From: Hyphomicrobium sp.
Lineage (GTDB): Bacteria; Pseudomonadota; Alphaproteobacteria; Rhizobiales; Hyphomicrobiaceae
Direction: 5' to 3'
Length of the DNA stretch: 64,000 nucleotides
NCBI GenBank assembly: GCA_022844105.1
Contig: JALHMJ010000001.1
Span: forward strand, 261,264 to 325,263
The notes beneath the pieces are model-generated. The model was not told the DNA's origin. It did not search any database and was given only the letters and a program-made list of their open reading frames with translations. This document shows positions 17,016 to 24,626 of the stretch, in pieces. A program made the translations under genes and the position numbers. Within the stretch, counting starts at the first letter, position 1. Every line of letters starts with the position of its first letter.

Positions 17016-17564
17016 CTAAATCTCGCCCTTCAGGCCCTTCTCGAAATACTTATGGATCACCTTGTCTTGGTTCTCGAGCAGCCAGTCGATCGAGGGTTCG
17101 CTGCGCATGGCTTTGGTGATGGCGAGCGTCGTCGCCTTGCGGTGGATCTCGAACAGGATCTTGTGGTCGAGATTGTTGTCGTTCGCGACGGACGGATTGA
17201 GCCACACCGACACGACGATACCGAGGTCGTTCGCCTTCTCGCGCGGGATGACGCCCGAGCGCACGCTGTCGAGCACGCCCATGGCGGTGGCGTACTGGAC
17301 GGTGCCCATGAGGATGCTGGTGTAGCGCTCGTTGTCGACCGACACTTTCGACACGCATATCGTCGGCGGGCGCACCATGACGTCGGTGTTAAGCAGTGCC
17401 AGCACACGCGAATGGCCGACAACCTGGTTGCCGAGCAGGTTCGCGAACGCCGTGCCCATGGGGCCATCCATTTCGCCGATGGCAACTTCGGGTTCGGCAG
17501 CCGTACCGGGCGGCCCACCAGCCACGAGGCTTTCACCAATGCGCATGATGATCCGGTCGCTCAT
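17016..17564 (-). CDS. Formaldehyde-activating enzyme (Fae) family paralogue
   Basis: True Fae condenses formaldehyde with tetrahydromethanopterin in methylotrophs. This 182-residue protein aligns along its whole length: GESLVAGG, GTAFANLLGNQVVGHSRVLALL, PPTICVSKV, LDSVRSGVIPREKANDLGIVVSVWLNPS and ATTLAITKAMRSEPS. The active-site His of Fae (GNEVAHIDL) falls at Glu24 in GTAAEPEVAIG, so the standard reaction is unlikely, as in the Fae-like paralogues of methylotrophs. A GGAG site precedes the ATG. No H4MPT-pathway genes adjoin it. It is followed by CcdA and thioredoxin genes on the same strand, with about 90 bases between. A regulatory or carbonyl-binding role is a guess. Confidence 0.85.
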   Translation of the reverse strand: MSDRIIMRIGESLVAGGPPGTAAEPEVAIGEMDGPMGTAFANLLGNQVVGHSRVLALLNTDVMVRPPTICVSKVSVDNERYTSILMGTVQYATAMGVLDSVRSGVIPREKANDLGIVVSVWLNPSVANDNNLDHKILFEIHRKATTLAITKAMRSEPSIDWLLENQDKVIHKYFEKGLKGEI

Positions 17565-17654
17565 TTTCGCTCCTTGATGTGCGCGCCAATGGTTGGCTCG
17601 CTGGAGCCGTGACGTATCACGGCCACCGTACCAAAGTGAACACCGGCGACCGCC

Positions 17655-18371
17655 TCACAACCCATAAATAAATCGCACCAGGCCCGCGGGCATCCGGTCG
17701 AGCACAAAAGCTTCCCAATCCGACATCAGCCCCGTGAGAAACGCAAATCCAAGCACGATCAGCAGGCCGCCGAGCGCCGGCTTGAGCCAGCGACTAGCCG
17801 TCATAAGCGCGTCTCGGTTTTTGAATAAGGTCTCGCGCGAGAGCAGCATGATCGCGAGCAACGGCGTAACCGTGCCGAGCGCGAAAGCGAACATGACGGT
17901 GGCCGCGTAGCCAATCGACTGCCCTTGCGCGGCCAGTGCAATTGCCGCCCCTAGCGTTGGTCCGACGCACGGTGTCCAAACCGCGCCGAGGATCGCGCCG
18001 AGCAAAAACTGACCGCTCAATCCATCCGGCGAGTACTCAGACACCCGCGTCTGCAGCCCGCCAGTCGCAACGGAGGCCGCCACCGCGAACCGCTGCTGCA
18101 GAGAAGCGGAGAGCAAAATCGCGCCGAGCCCGATCATAAGCACGGCCGCGATCTGATTGAGCACCTGCGGCGTCAGGCCAATCGCAAACCCCACCGTCGC
18201 CACAAGCAATCCGAACCCCGTGAACGCCAGCACGAGCCCGGCTGCCAGCGCATAAGGCCCGAACCGGTGCGACGACAGCGCTCCGCCCAACACGATTGGC
18301 AACAGTGGCAGAATGCACGGGGATAAAATCGTCACGACGCCTGCGAGGTAGGCGATCAAAACATTGGTCAT
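17655..18371 (-). CDS. CcdA/DsbD-like cytochrome c biogenesis membrane protein
   Basis: This 238-residue inner-membrane protein has six predicted helices and the two single-cysteine motifs that carry electrons across the membrane: LSPCILPLLP in helix 1 and VWTPCVGPTLG in helix 4. CcdA-type proteins pass reducing power from cytoplasmic thioredoxin to periplasmic thiol partners. The thioredoxin-like protein encoded just upstream on the same strand (66 bases away) is the likely partner. A second CcdA-type gene lies at the right edge of the window. Confidence 0.9.
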   Translation of the reverse strand: MTNVLIAYLAGVVTILSPCILPLLPIVLGGALSSHRFGPYALAAGLVLAFTGFGLLVATVGFAIGLTPQVLNQIAAVLMIGLGAILLSASLQQRFAVAASVATGGLQTRVSEYSPDGLSGQFLLGAILGAVWTPCVGPTLGAAIALAAQGQSIGYAATVMFAFALGTVTPLLAIMLLSRETLFKNRDALMTASRWLKPALGGLLIVLGFAFLTGLMSDWEAFVLDRMPAGLVRFIYGL

Positions 18372-18437
18372 TGCGGGATCTCAAACGGTCGAGATGAAAA
18401 CTGCGGCGCGAGATCCGCCGCGCCGCAGTCGGTTCGC

Positions 18438-18833
18438 TTAAGCGCCCTTGGCAATCGCCGCGACGATGGCGTCTGAATCGGTTTCGCCGACGAGGCGGGC
18501 TACTTCCTTGGAACCCTTATAGACGATGATTGTGCTTTGTTTTACGGCCTGGAACCGCTTTACGGGGTCGGCGTCACCCTGAAAATCCACCGTCACAAAT
18601 GTGGCCTTCGGGAATTTTGCCTTGGCGGAATTGAGACCCGGCTGCTGCGCGGCGCACGTAGGGCAGCCTTTTTTGAAAACTTCGACGACGATATGCTGGT
18701 TTGCGGCTTGCGCCTTATCGAACATGGCGGCTTCGTAGGTCGCCTTCTGTTCCAGTGCTTGCACTGGAGCCGCAAATGCAAGCGCCAATCCCGTCAGCGC
18801 GGTGGCGAAGACTTTTTTAAGTGCGGACATCAT
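18438..18833 (-). CDS. Periplasmic thioredoxin-like protein
   Basis: The 131-residue product starts with a cleavable signal (MMSALKKVFATALTGLALAFAAPVQA) and carries a thioredoxin fold with the active site GCPTC followed by AAQQPGL. The first of two adjacent ATGs is used because AGGAG lies six bases before it; the longer ORF start is not supported. The cis-proline region is less regular (QAVKQSTIIVYKGSK), with Ser where thioredoxins have cis-Pro. It probably takes electrons from the CcdA-like protein downstream and reduces periplasmic disulfides. Expression as a two-gene unit is likely. Confidence 0.85.
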   Translation of the reverse strand: MMSALKKVFATALTGLALAFAAPVQALEQKATYEAAMFDKAQAANQHIVVEVFKKGCPTCAAQQPGLNSAKAKFPKATFVTVDFQGDADPVKRFQAVKQSTIIVYKGSKEVARLVGETDSDAIVAAIAKGA

Positions 18834-18983
18834 TGACTTCTCCTGTTGGCCTTGCGAGGCGCAAAGGCCTCGGTCGGTGTACGGAGCCATCCGCATCAGG
18901 TTTCAAAAAAAATATGACCTTTGTTTTCCATAGTATTCTCAAAGTAAACACCGTGATCTACCTGACACCAGAAGGACTGCGCA

Positions 18984-19493
18984 GTGGAAGATCCCGTGAG
19001 CCAGAAGCCCTTCAGCTATCGGACCGATCCGTCGGTGCCACCGTTTGACGATGCGCATCCGCTCGTCATTTTCGACGGGATGTGTGTGCTGTGTTCTGCG
19101 GGTGTGCAATTTATGCTGGCTCGCGATCCCGATGGGGCCACACGATTTGCAGCGGTGCAGGAGCCGGTCCCGCGCGCGCTTTATCTTCATTATGGTCTTG
19201 ATCCCGTCCGGTTCGACACGTTCTTGGTTCTTGCCGACGGCATGCCCTATTTGAAATGGCAGGGCGTTCTGGCCGCCGGGCGAACGATGCCCGGGGCATG
19301 GCGATGGTTGGCGCAGTTTGGACGGATCGTGCCTAATGTGCTCGGCGACCGGATATACGACATTGTTCAACGCAATCGGATCGGCTGGTTCGGGTCTCGC
19401 GACACGTGCTTCATGCCGTCGCCGGGACAGCGGCGACGCATGCTGGGGCCTGCCAGCATCGGCATCGAGGACACGCGCCGCACCGCTAGTTGA
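18984..19493 (+). CDS. DCC-family thiol-disulfide oxidoreductase-like protein (DUF393)
   Basis: This 169-residue protein has the DUF393 signature FDGMCVLCSAGVQF, a DxxCxxC motif near the N-terminus, followed by the family-typical DTFLVLADGMPYLK and a conserved GxxR-rich tail (RNRIGWFGSRDTCFMPS). Family members are predicted thiol-disulfide proteins of unknown substrate. The frame starts with GTG at 18984; another GTG six codons in is possible. It is divergent from the thioredoxin gene and its end overlaps the convergent DUF2147 gene by eight bases. Confidence 0.88.
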   Translation: MEDPVSQKPFSYRTDPSVPPFDDAHPLVIFDGMCVLCSAGVQFMLARDPDGATRFAAVQEPVPRALYLHYGLDPVRFDTFLVLADGMPYLKWQGVLAAGRTMPGAWRWLAQFGRIVPNVLGDRIYDIVQRNRIGWFGSRDTCFMPSPGQRRRMLGPASIGIEDTRRTAS

Positions 19494-19851
19494 TGCGTGA
19501 CCACGTGTCGTTTTTGCAGATCAAACCTCCCAAAACGCAGCCGGAGAGCGTCAGGCTATTGCCGCTGAGCGTCACGGTGCCGGAGTAAGTTTGACCGTCG
19601 TCGAGATTGAGAAGTGTGCCCTTCCATTTGTTGTCAGCGCTTTTCTTGGCGCCACAAATAATGGTTCTTCCGACCTTTTCTGGTTCGGGCGATTTGATCA
19701 CCTTCATGCCCAGACCGCCTTTGCAGTCGAACACCGATACATGGGCGCCGTTGCTGCGGAGCCAGGTACCGTTCGCTGAGTTAGCCAAGGCCGGCGAGGC
19801 GGTGATGATGGTGAGGCAAGCGATAGACAAAAAGGACTTTGCCTTTTGCAT
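19486..19851 (-). CDS. DUF2147 family secreted protein
   Basis: This 121-residue protein has a signal peptide (MQKAKSFLSIACLTIITASPALA) and a mature part with the DUF2147 pattern: NGTWLRSNGAHVSVFDCKGGLGMKV, then KWKGTLLNLDDGQTYSGTVTL and a final GCVLGGLICKNDTWSR. DUF2147 proteins are small secreted beta-rich proteins of unknown role. Four cysteines (C43, and three in the second half) suggest disulfides. Its stop overlaps the convergent DCC gene. Confidence 0.8.
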   Translation of the reverse strand: MQKAKSFLSIACLTIITASPALANSANGTWLRSNGAHVSVFDCKGGLGMKVIKSPEPEKVGRTIICGAKKSADNKWKGTLLNLDDGQTYSGTVTLSGNSLTLSGCVLGGLICKNDTWSRIN

Positions 19852-19947
19852 AATGTTCTCTCTCCCTGGAATGGACCAGCATCGAGCGTAGCAGTCTACT
19901 GGAACGCCACAAGGTGCTTGCTGTGCGCCGCCGCGGTGCGTGTTGGC

Positions 19948-20853
19948 TCAAGTCCGCGTATTCTCACCCCAAGCGTAGAGGCCAACTCCGGCAAGGACCA
20001 TGCTCGAGCCGATAGCATCAGCGAGAGTGAAAGGTTCCCCCAATATCATCACGGCCAGTCCGATGGTCACGACGGGGGACACCGTAGAAATCATAGACAC
20101 CGTAGCGCTGGAGATACGCGCCAGACCTGCGTTGATGAGAAAAGTCGGCAGGACGGTTGCAACGATGGCGCAGCCGGCCGAGAGCCAGAGAAAGCGCGGC
20201 GTGGCGGCGAAACTTCCGCTTACAACGAGCTGGTGCAAAATGCAGAAAACGGATGCGCTCGTCAGTGCGATTGCAGTGAAGAGGGCGCTGCCCATGGGGG
20301 CCATGAAGCGTTTGGCATAAATCTGGTGCAACGCAAACGATATGGCCGCGCCGAGGACAAGCAGTGTACCGATGACGGTATCGCGTCCACCTTCCGGCAA
20401 ATCGATAAGAAAGACGATGGCGAGCCCGGTGTACGTGATTGCGGCTGCGATCAGGCCAAATCCCGTGACGCGCTCGCCGTAGAGCAGATAGCTGAGGAAC
20501 ATGACAAACAGCGGATACGTAAAAAGCACCAAACGTTCGAGCTGAGCGGTGATGAACATCAACCCGGCAAAGTCGAATTGCGATGCAACGTAGTATCCCA
20601 GAAAGCCGACGAACGCGGCGCGGGCGATGTCCATCGAAGAGGGCGGCGGTTCATTGCGTGCGCGGCGCTGCGTCCACGCCCAATAGCCGACGAGGGCAAA
20701 GACGGGCATGGCAAAAATCATTCGGTAGGCAAGCATCAGCGCCGCGTCGGCGTGATCCTGATAGGCGAGCTTGATGAAGATGGCCTTGGTCGAAAACAAG
20801 GTCGCACCGAGCCCCGCGAATAGAATGCCGAGCAGGGGTTGACGAGATGACAT
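19948..20853 (-). CDS. EamA/DMT-superfamily transporter
   Basis: The 301-residue protein has ten hydrophobic segments in two homologous EamA halves. It begins LGILFAGLGATLFSTKAIFIKLAY and the second half ends AMILGEPFTLADAIGSSMVLAGVGLYAW, with the ILGEP motif typical of the family. Drug/metabolite transporters of this group move small polar molecules, often exporting amino acids or other metabolites; the substrate cannot be read from sequence. It appears to stand alone. Confidence 0.92.
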   Translation of the reverse strand: MSSRQPLLGILFAGLGATLFSTKAIFIKLAYQDHADAALMLAYRMIFAMPVFALVGYWAWTQRRARNEPPPSSMDIARAAFVGFLGYYVASQFDFAGLMFITAQLERLVLFTYPLFVMFLSYLLYGERVTGFGLIAAAITYTGLAIVFLIDLPEGGRDTVIGTLLVLGAAISFALHQIYAKRFMAPMGSALFTAIALTSASVFCILHQLVVSGSFAATPRFLWLSAGCAIVATVLPTFLINAGLARISSATVSMISTVSPVVTIGLAVMILGEPFTLADAIGSSMVLAGVGLYAWGENTRT

Positions 20854-20948
20854 GGAATAAGCCCGGGCCAGGAGTTGGGCTCCTATGCCCGAGCCTTGAT
20901 TAAACGTCCACGTGGCGGATTAGAACGTTCCTCGCTCGACCCCAGAAT

Positions 20949-21149
20949 TTACGCGGGGTCCTTTCCTGGTTCCTCAACGGGCGGCAGATCGTCAGGGCTT
21001 CGATTGGGATCGACAGGAGCCTCGGAGGGGCGGCCAACTCCGGGCGCGGGTGGCGCAATCTTGTCGATCGGCTCACTGCGCGGGTCTTCTCCGGGTGCTT
21101 TGACACCGGGATTTTCCGGCCGTGTTGCGGGTGGGTTTGTCACGGTCAT
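20949..21149 (-). CDS. Small proline-rich disordered protein
   Basis: This 66-residue protein (MTVTNPPATRPENPGVKAPG...) is almost wholly proline, acidic and polar residues, with no hydrophobic core and no recognised family. The start is set by an excellent AGAGGAGG ribosome site seven bases upstream, which supports translation. The longer ORF is not needed. Small intrinsically disordered proteins of this sort are frequent in Hyphomicrobiales; function unknown. Confidence 0.65.
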   Translation of the reverse strand: MTVTNPPATRPENPGVKAPGEDPRSEPIDKIAPPAPGVGRPSEAPVDPNRSPDDLPPVEEPGKDPA

Positions 21150-21247
21150 GCTCGCCTCCTCTTGGTTTACGGAGGAGAACGCGCGAGCGATGGCCACGTT
21201 CCGCATCAACGCTCATGCGGTCACGCGATTTGCAAGACAGTACCGGA

Positions 21248-21703
21248 TCAGTGGCGGGGGCCCGGTCCGCCGAAATATTGCGCCAGTTCTTCGTCAATCC
21301 GCTGGGCAGCCTGCCGCCAGTCGCCCGCGCGTCCAACTGTCGGAGATTCGACGGTGATGACCGCTTCCTCGATCGGCGCTGCGTCAGCGAGCTGCTGATG
21401 CGCGGTCGAAGGGGAGGGTGCATCGAGAGCGGTCGCGGGTTCTGCAATCGCGGTGTGGGTGTGCATGCGGATCGGATCGCGGGCGGGCAATGTGCACAGG
21501 CGTTGCGCCAGCAGCTGCAATTCCGTCATAATGGCCTCGCGCCGTAGCTCGTGCAGCATGGACACACTGCGCACTTCCTTCAGCAGCTGATCATCGGCGC
21601 GGCGAATGGCGTCTGAGAGATCGCGGACGAGATCGAGTTCGCTGCGGGAGGTCTCGTTGAGGCGGGTCAAGAGGTCGTGGACGTGCTGCGGCAGTGCGCT
21701 CAT
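21248..21703 (-). CDS. Uncharacterised coiled-coil protein
   Basis: A 151-residue cytoplasmic protein with a long N-terminal helix (VHDLLTRLNETSRSELDLVRDLSDAIRRADDQLLKEVRSV) is likely a coiled coil. It is followed by a disordered alanine/proline region and a short C-terminal helix (GDWRQAAQRIDEELAQYFG). No family was recognised. The ATG at 21703 (MSALPQHV) is preferred to the ORF-track start. It may be linked to the GGE-repeat gene upstream on the same strand (134 bases away). Confidence 0.65.
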   Translation of the reverse strand: MSALPQHVHDLLTRLNETSRSELDLVRDLSDAIRRADDQLLKEVRSVSMLHELRREAIMTELQLLAQRLCTLPARDPIRMHTHTAIAEPATALDAPSPSTAHQQLADAAPIEEAVITVESPTVGRAGDWRQAAQRIDEELAQYFGGPGPRH

Positions 21704-21837
21704 GGCTGATCCCTCGTGTCGTCTTGCAGTCCGCCCCTTGGCAGTGAAAACGCTTGATTCCAATGGCCGAAAAGTGTCGCGAGAGGTGCCCGGTGCGAGC
21801 ATAACCCGCGCATTGCAAACGACCGTTCGGTTAAGGC

Positions 21838-22707
21838 TCAGCGGCTGCTTAACGCGAGGCGGAATTTGGATGTTGCGACGAGAGATGGCCCAGGTTCGGG
21901 CGCGCCGGCCGCCGGCTTTGCGATGGAGGGGTAGGCGGCGGCCAAGGCAGCGAGCGCCGCGCGGGCAGCACTCGCAGCGTCCGGATTCGACGCGTCGAGC
22001 GATGGCAACACGATCGCGGATTTGATCTTGGCTGCTTGAAACAGCCCGTAGCCGTCGAGATACGCATCGGGTTCGTCGGGTCTGCGTTTGGCTCGTGCGT
22101 ATTGCAAAGCGGCGCGATCCATCAGATCGGCGAACACAGCCGTGATATCCTTTGGTGTTGGGGAGCCCGGCGCTTTTGCGGCCGCGCCATCGAGTGCTGC
22201 GAATACTGCCTTAGCGGCCGCGTCCACTTTGGCGGGCGGCGCGTTGGAATTGGCAAGGTCCCCGGTTGACTGCATGAGGTCGTCGAATTCATTGACGCCG
22301 AGATTTGTTAGTGCCGGTTCGAGGTCGACGTAGATTTCGCTGCGGGCATGGGCGAACATTTCCGCGCCGGATTGAGCGTTTCCGGCCGCGTAGGCGGCCA
22401 GTCCGGCGAGATAGTGGGCGCGGATCACTTCAAGGCCGGTGAGATAGACCACGGGATCGGTCGTGGCCTTGCTGGCGTCGAACGCGGCCTCGCCTCCAAG
22501 AGCACTTGCACCGCCTTCGCCACCTTCGCCGCCCTCACCACCTTCGCCGCCCTGGGCCACACTGAGGGCGCTGGGGCCTTCGCCTGCGTGGACGGTCGCG
22601 GAATGGCCGTCGTCGGCCGCGGCGGCGGGGATTGTCAAACTACTCGTCACTGGCAGAATGGCTCCTGCCACCGTAAGAGATGTCCAAAGTCGGCGCGTTT
22701 TTCGCAT
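21838..22707 (-). CDS. Secreted protein with Gly-Gly-Glu repeat, uncharacterised
   Basis: The 289-residue product has a signal peptide (about 1-31, ending PAAAADD). A repeat GGEGGEGGEGGEGG lies near residues 53-66, and a helical alpha-bundle of about 200 residues follows. This part includes HYLAGLAAYAAGNAQSGAEMFAHARSEIYVDL, with spaced His and Glu that could bind metal. The helix pattern is loosely similar to imelysin/EfeO-like domains, but no motif identifies it. It is divergent from the PiuC-type hydroxylase gene with only 28 bases between starts. A periplasmic metal-related role is a guess from context. Confidence 0.75.
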   Translation of the reverse strand: MRKTRRLWTSLTVAGAILPVTSSLTIPAAAADDGHSATVHAGEGPSALSVAQGGEGGEGGEGGEGGASALGGEAAFDASKATTDPVVYLTGLEVIRAHYLAGLAAYAAGNAQSGAEMFAHARSEIYVDLEPALTNLGVNEFDDLMQSTGDLANSNAPPAKVDAAAKAVFAALDGAAAKAPGSPTPKDITAVFADLMDRAALQYARAKRRPDEPDAYLDGYGLFQAAKIKSAIVLPSLDASNPDAASAARAALAALAAAYPSIAKPAAGAPEPGPSLVATSKFRLALSSR

Positions 22708-22735
22708 AATTCCGCGTCCTCGATTGGAAGCTTGA

Positions 22736-23404
22736 ATGGTGCTGGTTCATATCCCGAATGTGCTCGATGCTGCAATGCTCGGAAACGTGCGATTGCTTGC
22801 CGAAGGTTTGCAGTGGGGAGCGGGCGCGGCAACGGCGGGATGGCATGCGCGAGCTGTCAAAAACAACGATCAAGCGCTGGCGGGGCCGGTTCTGGAACGG
22901 TTGCAAAATCTGGTGGTCGCCGCGCTGCAGGCAAACCCCGTATTGCAATCGATGGCTCTGCCGCGGCGGATGTTGCCGCCGCTTGTTTCCAGATGCGAGG
23001 CCGGACAGGGCTACGGGACGCATGTTGACGACGCCCTCATTGGTGCGGCGGGGATCCGAAGCGATTTGTCGGTGACGGTTTTTCTGTCCGATCCGAAAAC
23101 CTATGTCGGCGGCGAACTGATGGTGGAGACGCTGGCAGGTGAGGACGATGCCAAGTTCCCGGCCGGCGATGCCGTTTTGTATCCTTCATCGTTGCTGCAC
23201 CGTGTGGCGCCAGTCACCGCGGGTCAGCGGCTTGTTGCCGTGACGTGGATCGAAAGCCGCGTGCGCGACCCGGGACAACGCGAGATCTTGTTCGATCTCG
23301 ACCGGGTGCGCCGCGCGATCTTTGACAAAGAGGGCAAGACCGGCACGTTCGATCTCGTCGCTAAATCGTATGCGAACCTTTTGCGGAGCTGGGCCGACGG
23401 GTAA
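22736..23404 (+). CDS. Fe(II)/2-oxoglutarate-dependent PKHD-type hydroxylase (PiuC-like)
   Basis: This 222-residue cytoplasmic enzyme starts MVLVHIPNVLDAAML as in the PiuC/YbiX family. It shows the iron-binding HxD (GTHVDDA), the distal His (LLHRVAPVTAGQR) and the nearby Arg that binds 2-oxoglutarate, plus VTVFLSDPKTYVGGELMVE. The piuC gene of Pseudomonas is linked to siderophore or iron uptake, while the natural substrate is unknown. No TonB receptor is adjacent. It diverges from the GGE-repeat secreted protein, so the two promoters must overlap each other's leader. Confidence 0.93.
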   Translation: MVLVHIPNVLDAAMLGNVRLLAEGLQWGAGAATAGWHARAVKNNDQALAGPVLERLQNLVVAALQANPVLQSMALPRRMLPPLVSRCEAGQGYGTHVDDALIGAAGIRSDLSVTVFLSDPKTYVGGELMVETLAGEDDAKFPAGDAVLYPSSLLHRVAPVTAGQRLVAVTWIESRVRDPGQREILFDLDRVRRAIFDKEGKTGTFDLVAKSYANLLRSWADG

Positions 23405-23551
23405 GCCGCAGCACTATCTGGTCAAGTGACCTACTGAGGGTGCGGACTTAGATTGCAGCGCCTAAAATTTCTTACAGCGGCTTGCGAAGATCGTTTTGAC
23501 TGTGACTGGATGTTCTGGTTAGGCTCAATTGCGTTTCAATGGATAGTTTGA

Positions 23552-24064
23552 ATGATCAGATTTTTGCTAACGCTCTTCATGTTGGTTACCTTTTCCGTTT
23601 GCGTGAAAGCCGAGTGGATCTACCAGTTGGAGGAAAACCCTTTTGAGGGGGATCAGCACATCGGTGTGGCAATTGAGTATTCGGGCTACATGGCTGGATT
23701 TCGGTGCTCTGGACCAGATGACCTGGAATTGGTTTTTGTGACGCCGGAGAAGGCTGAAGGATCACAGGAAACTAGGTTGCTCCAGGCGCTGCCTCAGAGT
23801 TTGCTCGTAGTGGTAGATGGTGCAGAAAAGCTCGAATTTGAAGCCAAGCTCGATGTGACGCCAGACGGCGAAAAATACCGTCTAACAGCATCTGGCGACG
23901 GGTTGGTAGATCTGATTTTCGCCACTTCCGGCGCGAAGCGTCGCTTTGCCGTTGCGCAGGAGGCGTTTGGCAAGGTCGGGCATTCGAAGACGTTCAGCGC
24001 TGGCGGATCATCGCGTGTGCTAAAGCGGCTAATTGAGGGGTGCAAACTGAAGGAGCCGACATAA
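23552..24064 (+). CDS. Secreted protein, uncharacterised
   Basis: The 170-residue product has a clear signal peptide (MIRFLLTLFMLVTFSVCVKA) and a beta-rich mature part. It contains two cysteines, one near FRCSGPDDLELVF and one near the C-terminus (IEGCKLKE). No family was recognised. Its codons appear less GC-rich than its neighbours' (for example frequent TTG, GAA, TTT), which could reflect recent acquisition. It is convergent with the LprI-like gene. Confidence 0.65.
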   Translation: MIRFLLTLFMLVTFSVCVKAEWIYQLEENPFEGDQHIGVAIEYSGYMAGFRCSGPDDLELVFVTPEKAEGSQETRLLQALPQSLLVVVDGAEKLEFEAKLDVTPDGEKYRLTASGDGLVDLIFATSGAKRRFAVAQEAFGKVGHSKTFSAGGSSRVLKRLIEGCKLKEPT

Positions 24065-24107
24065 CGTCCAAGCTCTTGCCAACTGACTCGATGTGACCAA
24101 TGTCATG

Positions 24108-24533
24108 CTACCGGTCCTCGTATCGGTCCTTGAGTTCTCTGGTGCGGGCGTCCGTCTTTGCCGTTTTGCAGCCGAGGATATCGACGGTTGCGCCACTGCC
24201 GTTGGTCCAGAACATCGCAACGTGGTTGTCGCATTCCGCATCACGAAAGGCGACCCAGGCGCGCTGGGAATTGCGGAGTGCGTTTTCCCACGATTTTGCG
24301 TCCCAGGGAGGATCATCCGCCGCCATGGCGGGGATCGCCTTCAGTGCTGTCTGATACGCGGTATTGAGTTCGGCGTCGGCCTTGGCGAATTCCGCCGACG
24401 CGCACTGGTTCATTTCAGCGGTCGATAAGGCCTGTGCACATTCGACTTGAGGCGGGTCATCGGCATGGGCAAGCTGCAGCGGCATTAGCAGAACGAGCAC
24501 TTGTGTGATGGCGAGGTGTTTGGCGTGTCGCAT
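24108..24533 (-). CDS. Lysozyme-inhibitor LprI-like (DUF1311) secreted protein
   Basis: The protein has 141 residues with a signal peptide ending near LAHADD. The mature region shows the DUF1311 pattern: CAQALSTAEMNQCASAEFAKADAELNTAYQTAL followed by LRNSQRAWVAFRDAECD and a last Cys (LGCKTAK). Mycobacterial LprI inhibits lysozyme, and most other members are uncharacterised periplasmic proteins. No nearby gene supports a specific target. Cysteines at the expected family positions suggest two disulfides. Confidence 0.88.
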   Translation of the reverse strand: MRHAKHLAITQVLVLLMPLQLAHADDPPQVECAQALSTAEMNQCASAEFAKADAELNTAYQTALKAIPAMAADDPPWDAKSWENALRNSQRAWVAFRDAECDNHVAMFWTNGSGATVDILGCKTAKTDARTRELKDRYEDR

Positions 24534-24626
24534 GGATGGCTCCGATGACTAGTCAACCATTTCTTAACCTTGATGACGAAAGCATAACAACAGTATCAAC
24601 TGACCGACCCACTTGTTCAGAGGGCC

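Noticed and set aside
16668-17612. 314-codon plus-strand frame
   Set aside because: It is the shadow of the Fae-like gene on the other strand joined to spacer repeats; composition is arginine/histidine-rich and not protein-like.
19846-20823. 325-codon plus-strand frame
   Set aside because: It lies opposite the EamA transporter, has the Arg/Gly/Asp-rich look of an antisense shadow and has no family match.
22500-22560. Short tandem DNA repeat (CACCTTCGCCGCC) taken as a possible minisatellite or CRISPR-like unit
   Set aside because: It is simply the coding sequence of the GGE peptide repeat and is too short and imperfect for a CRISPR array.
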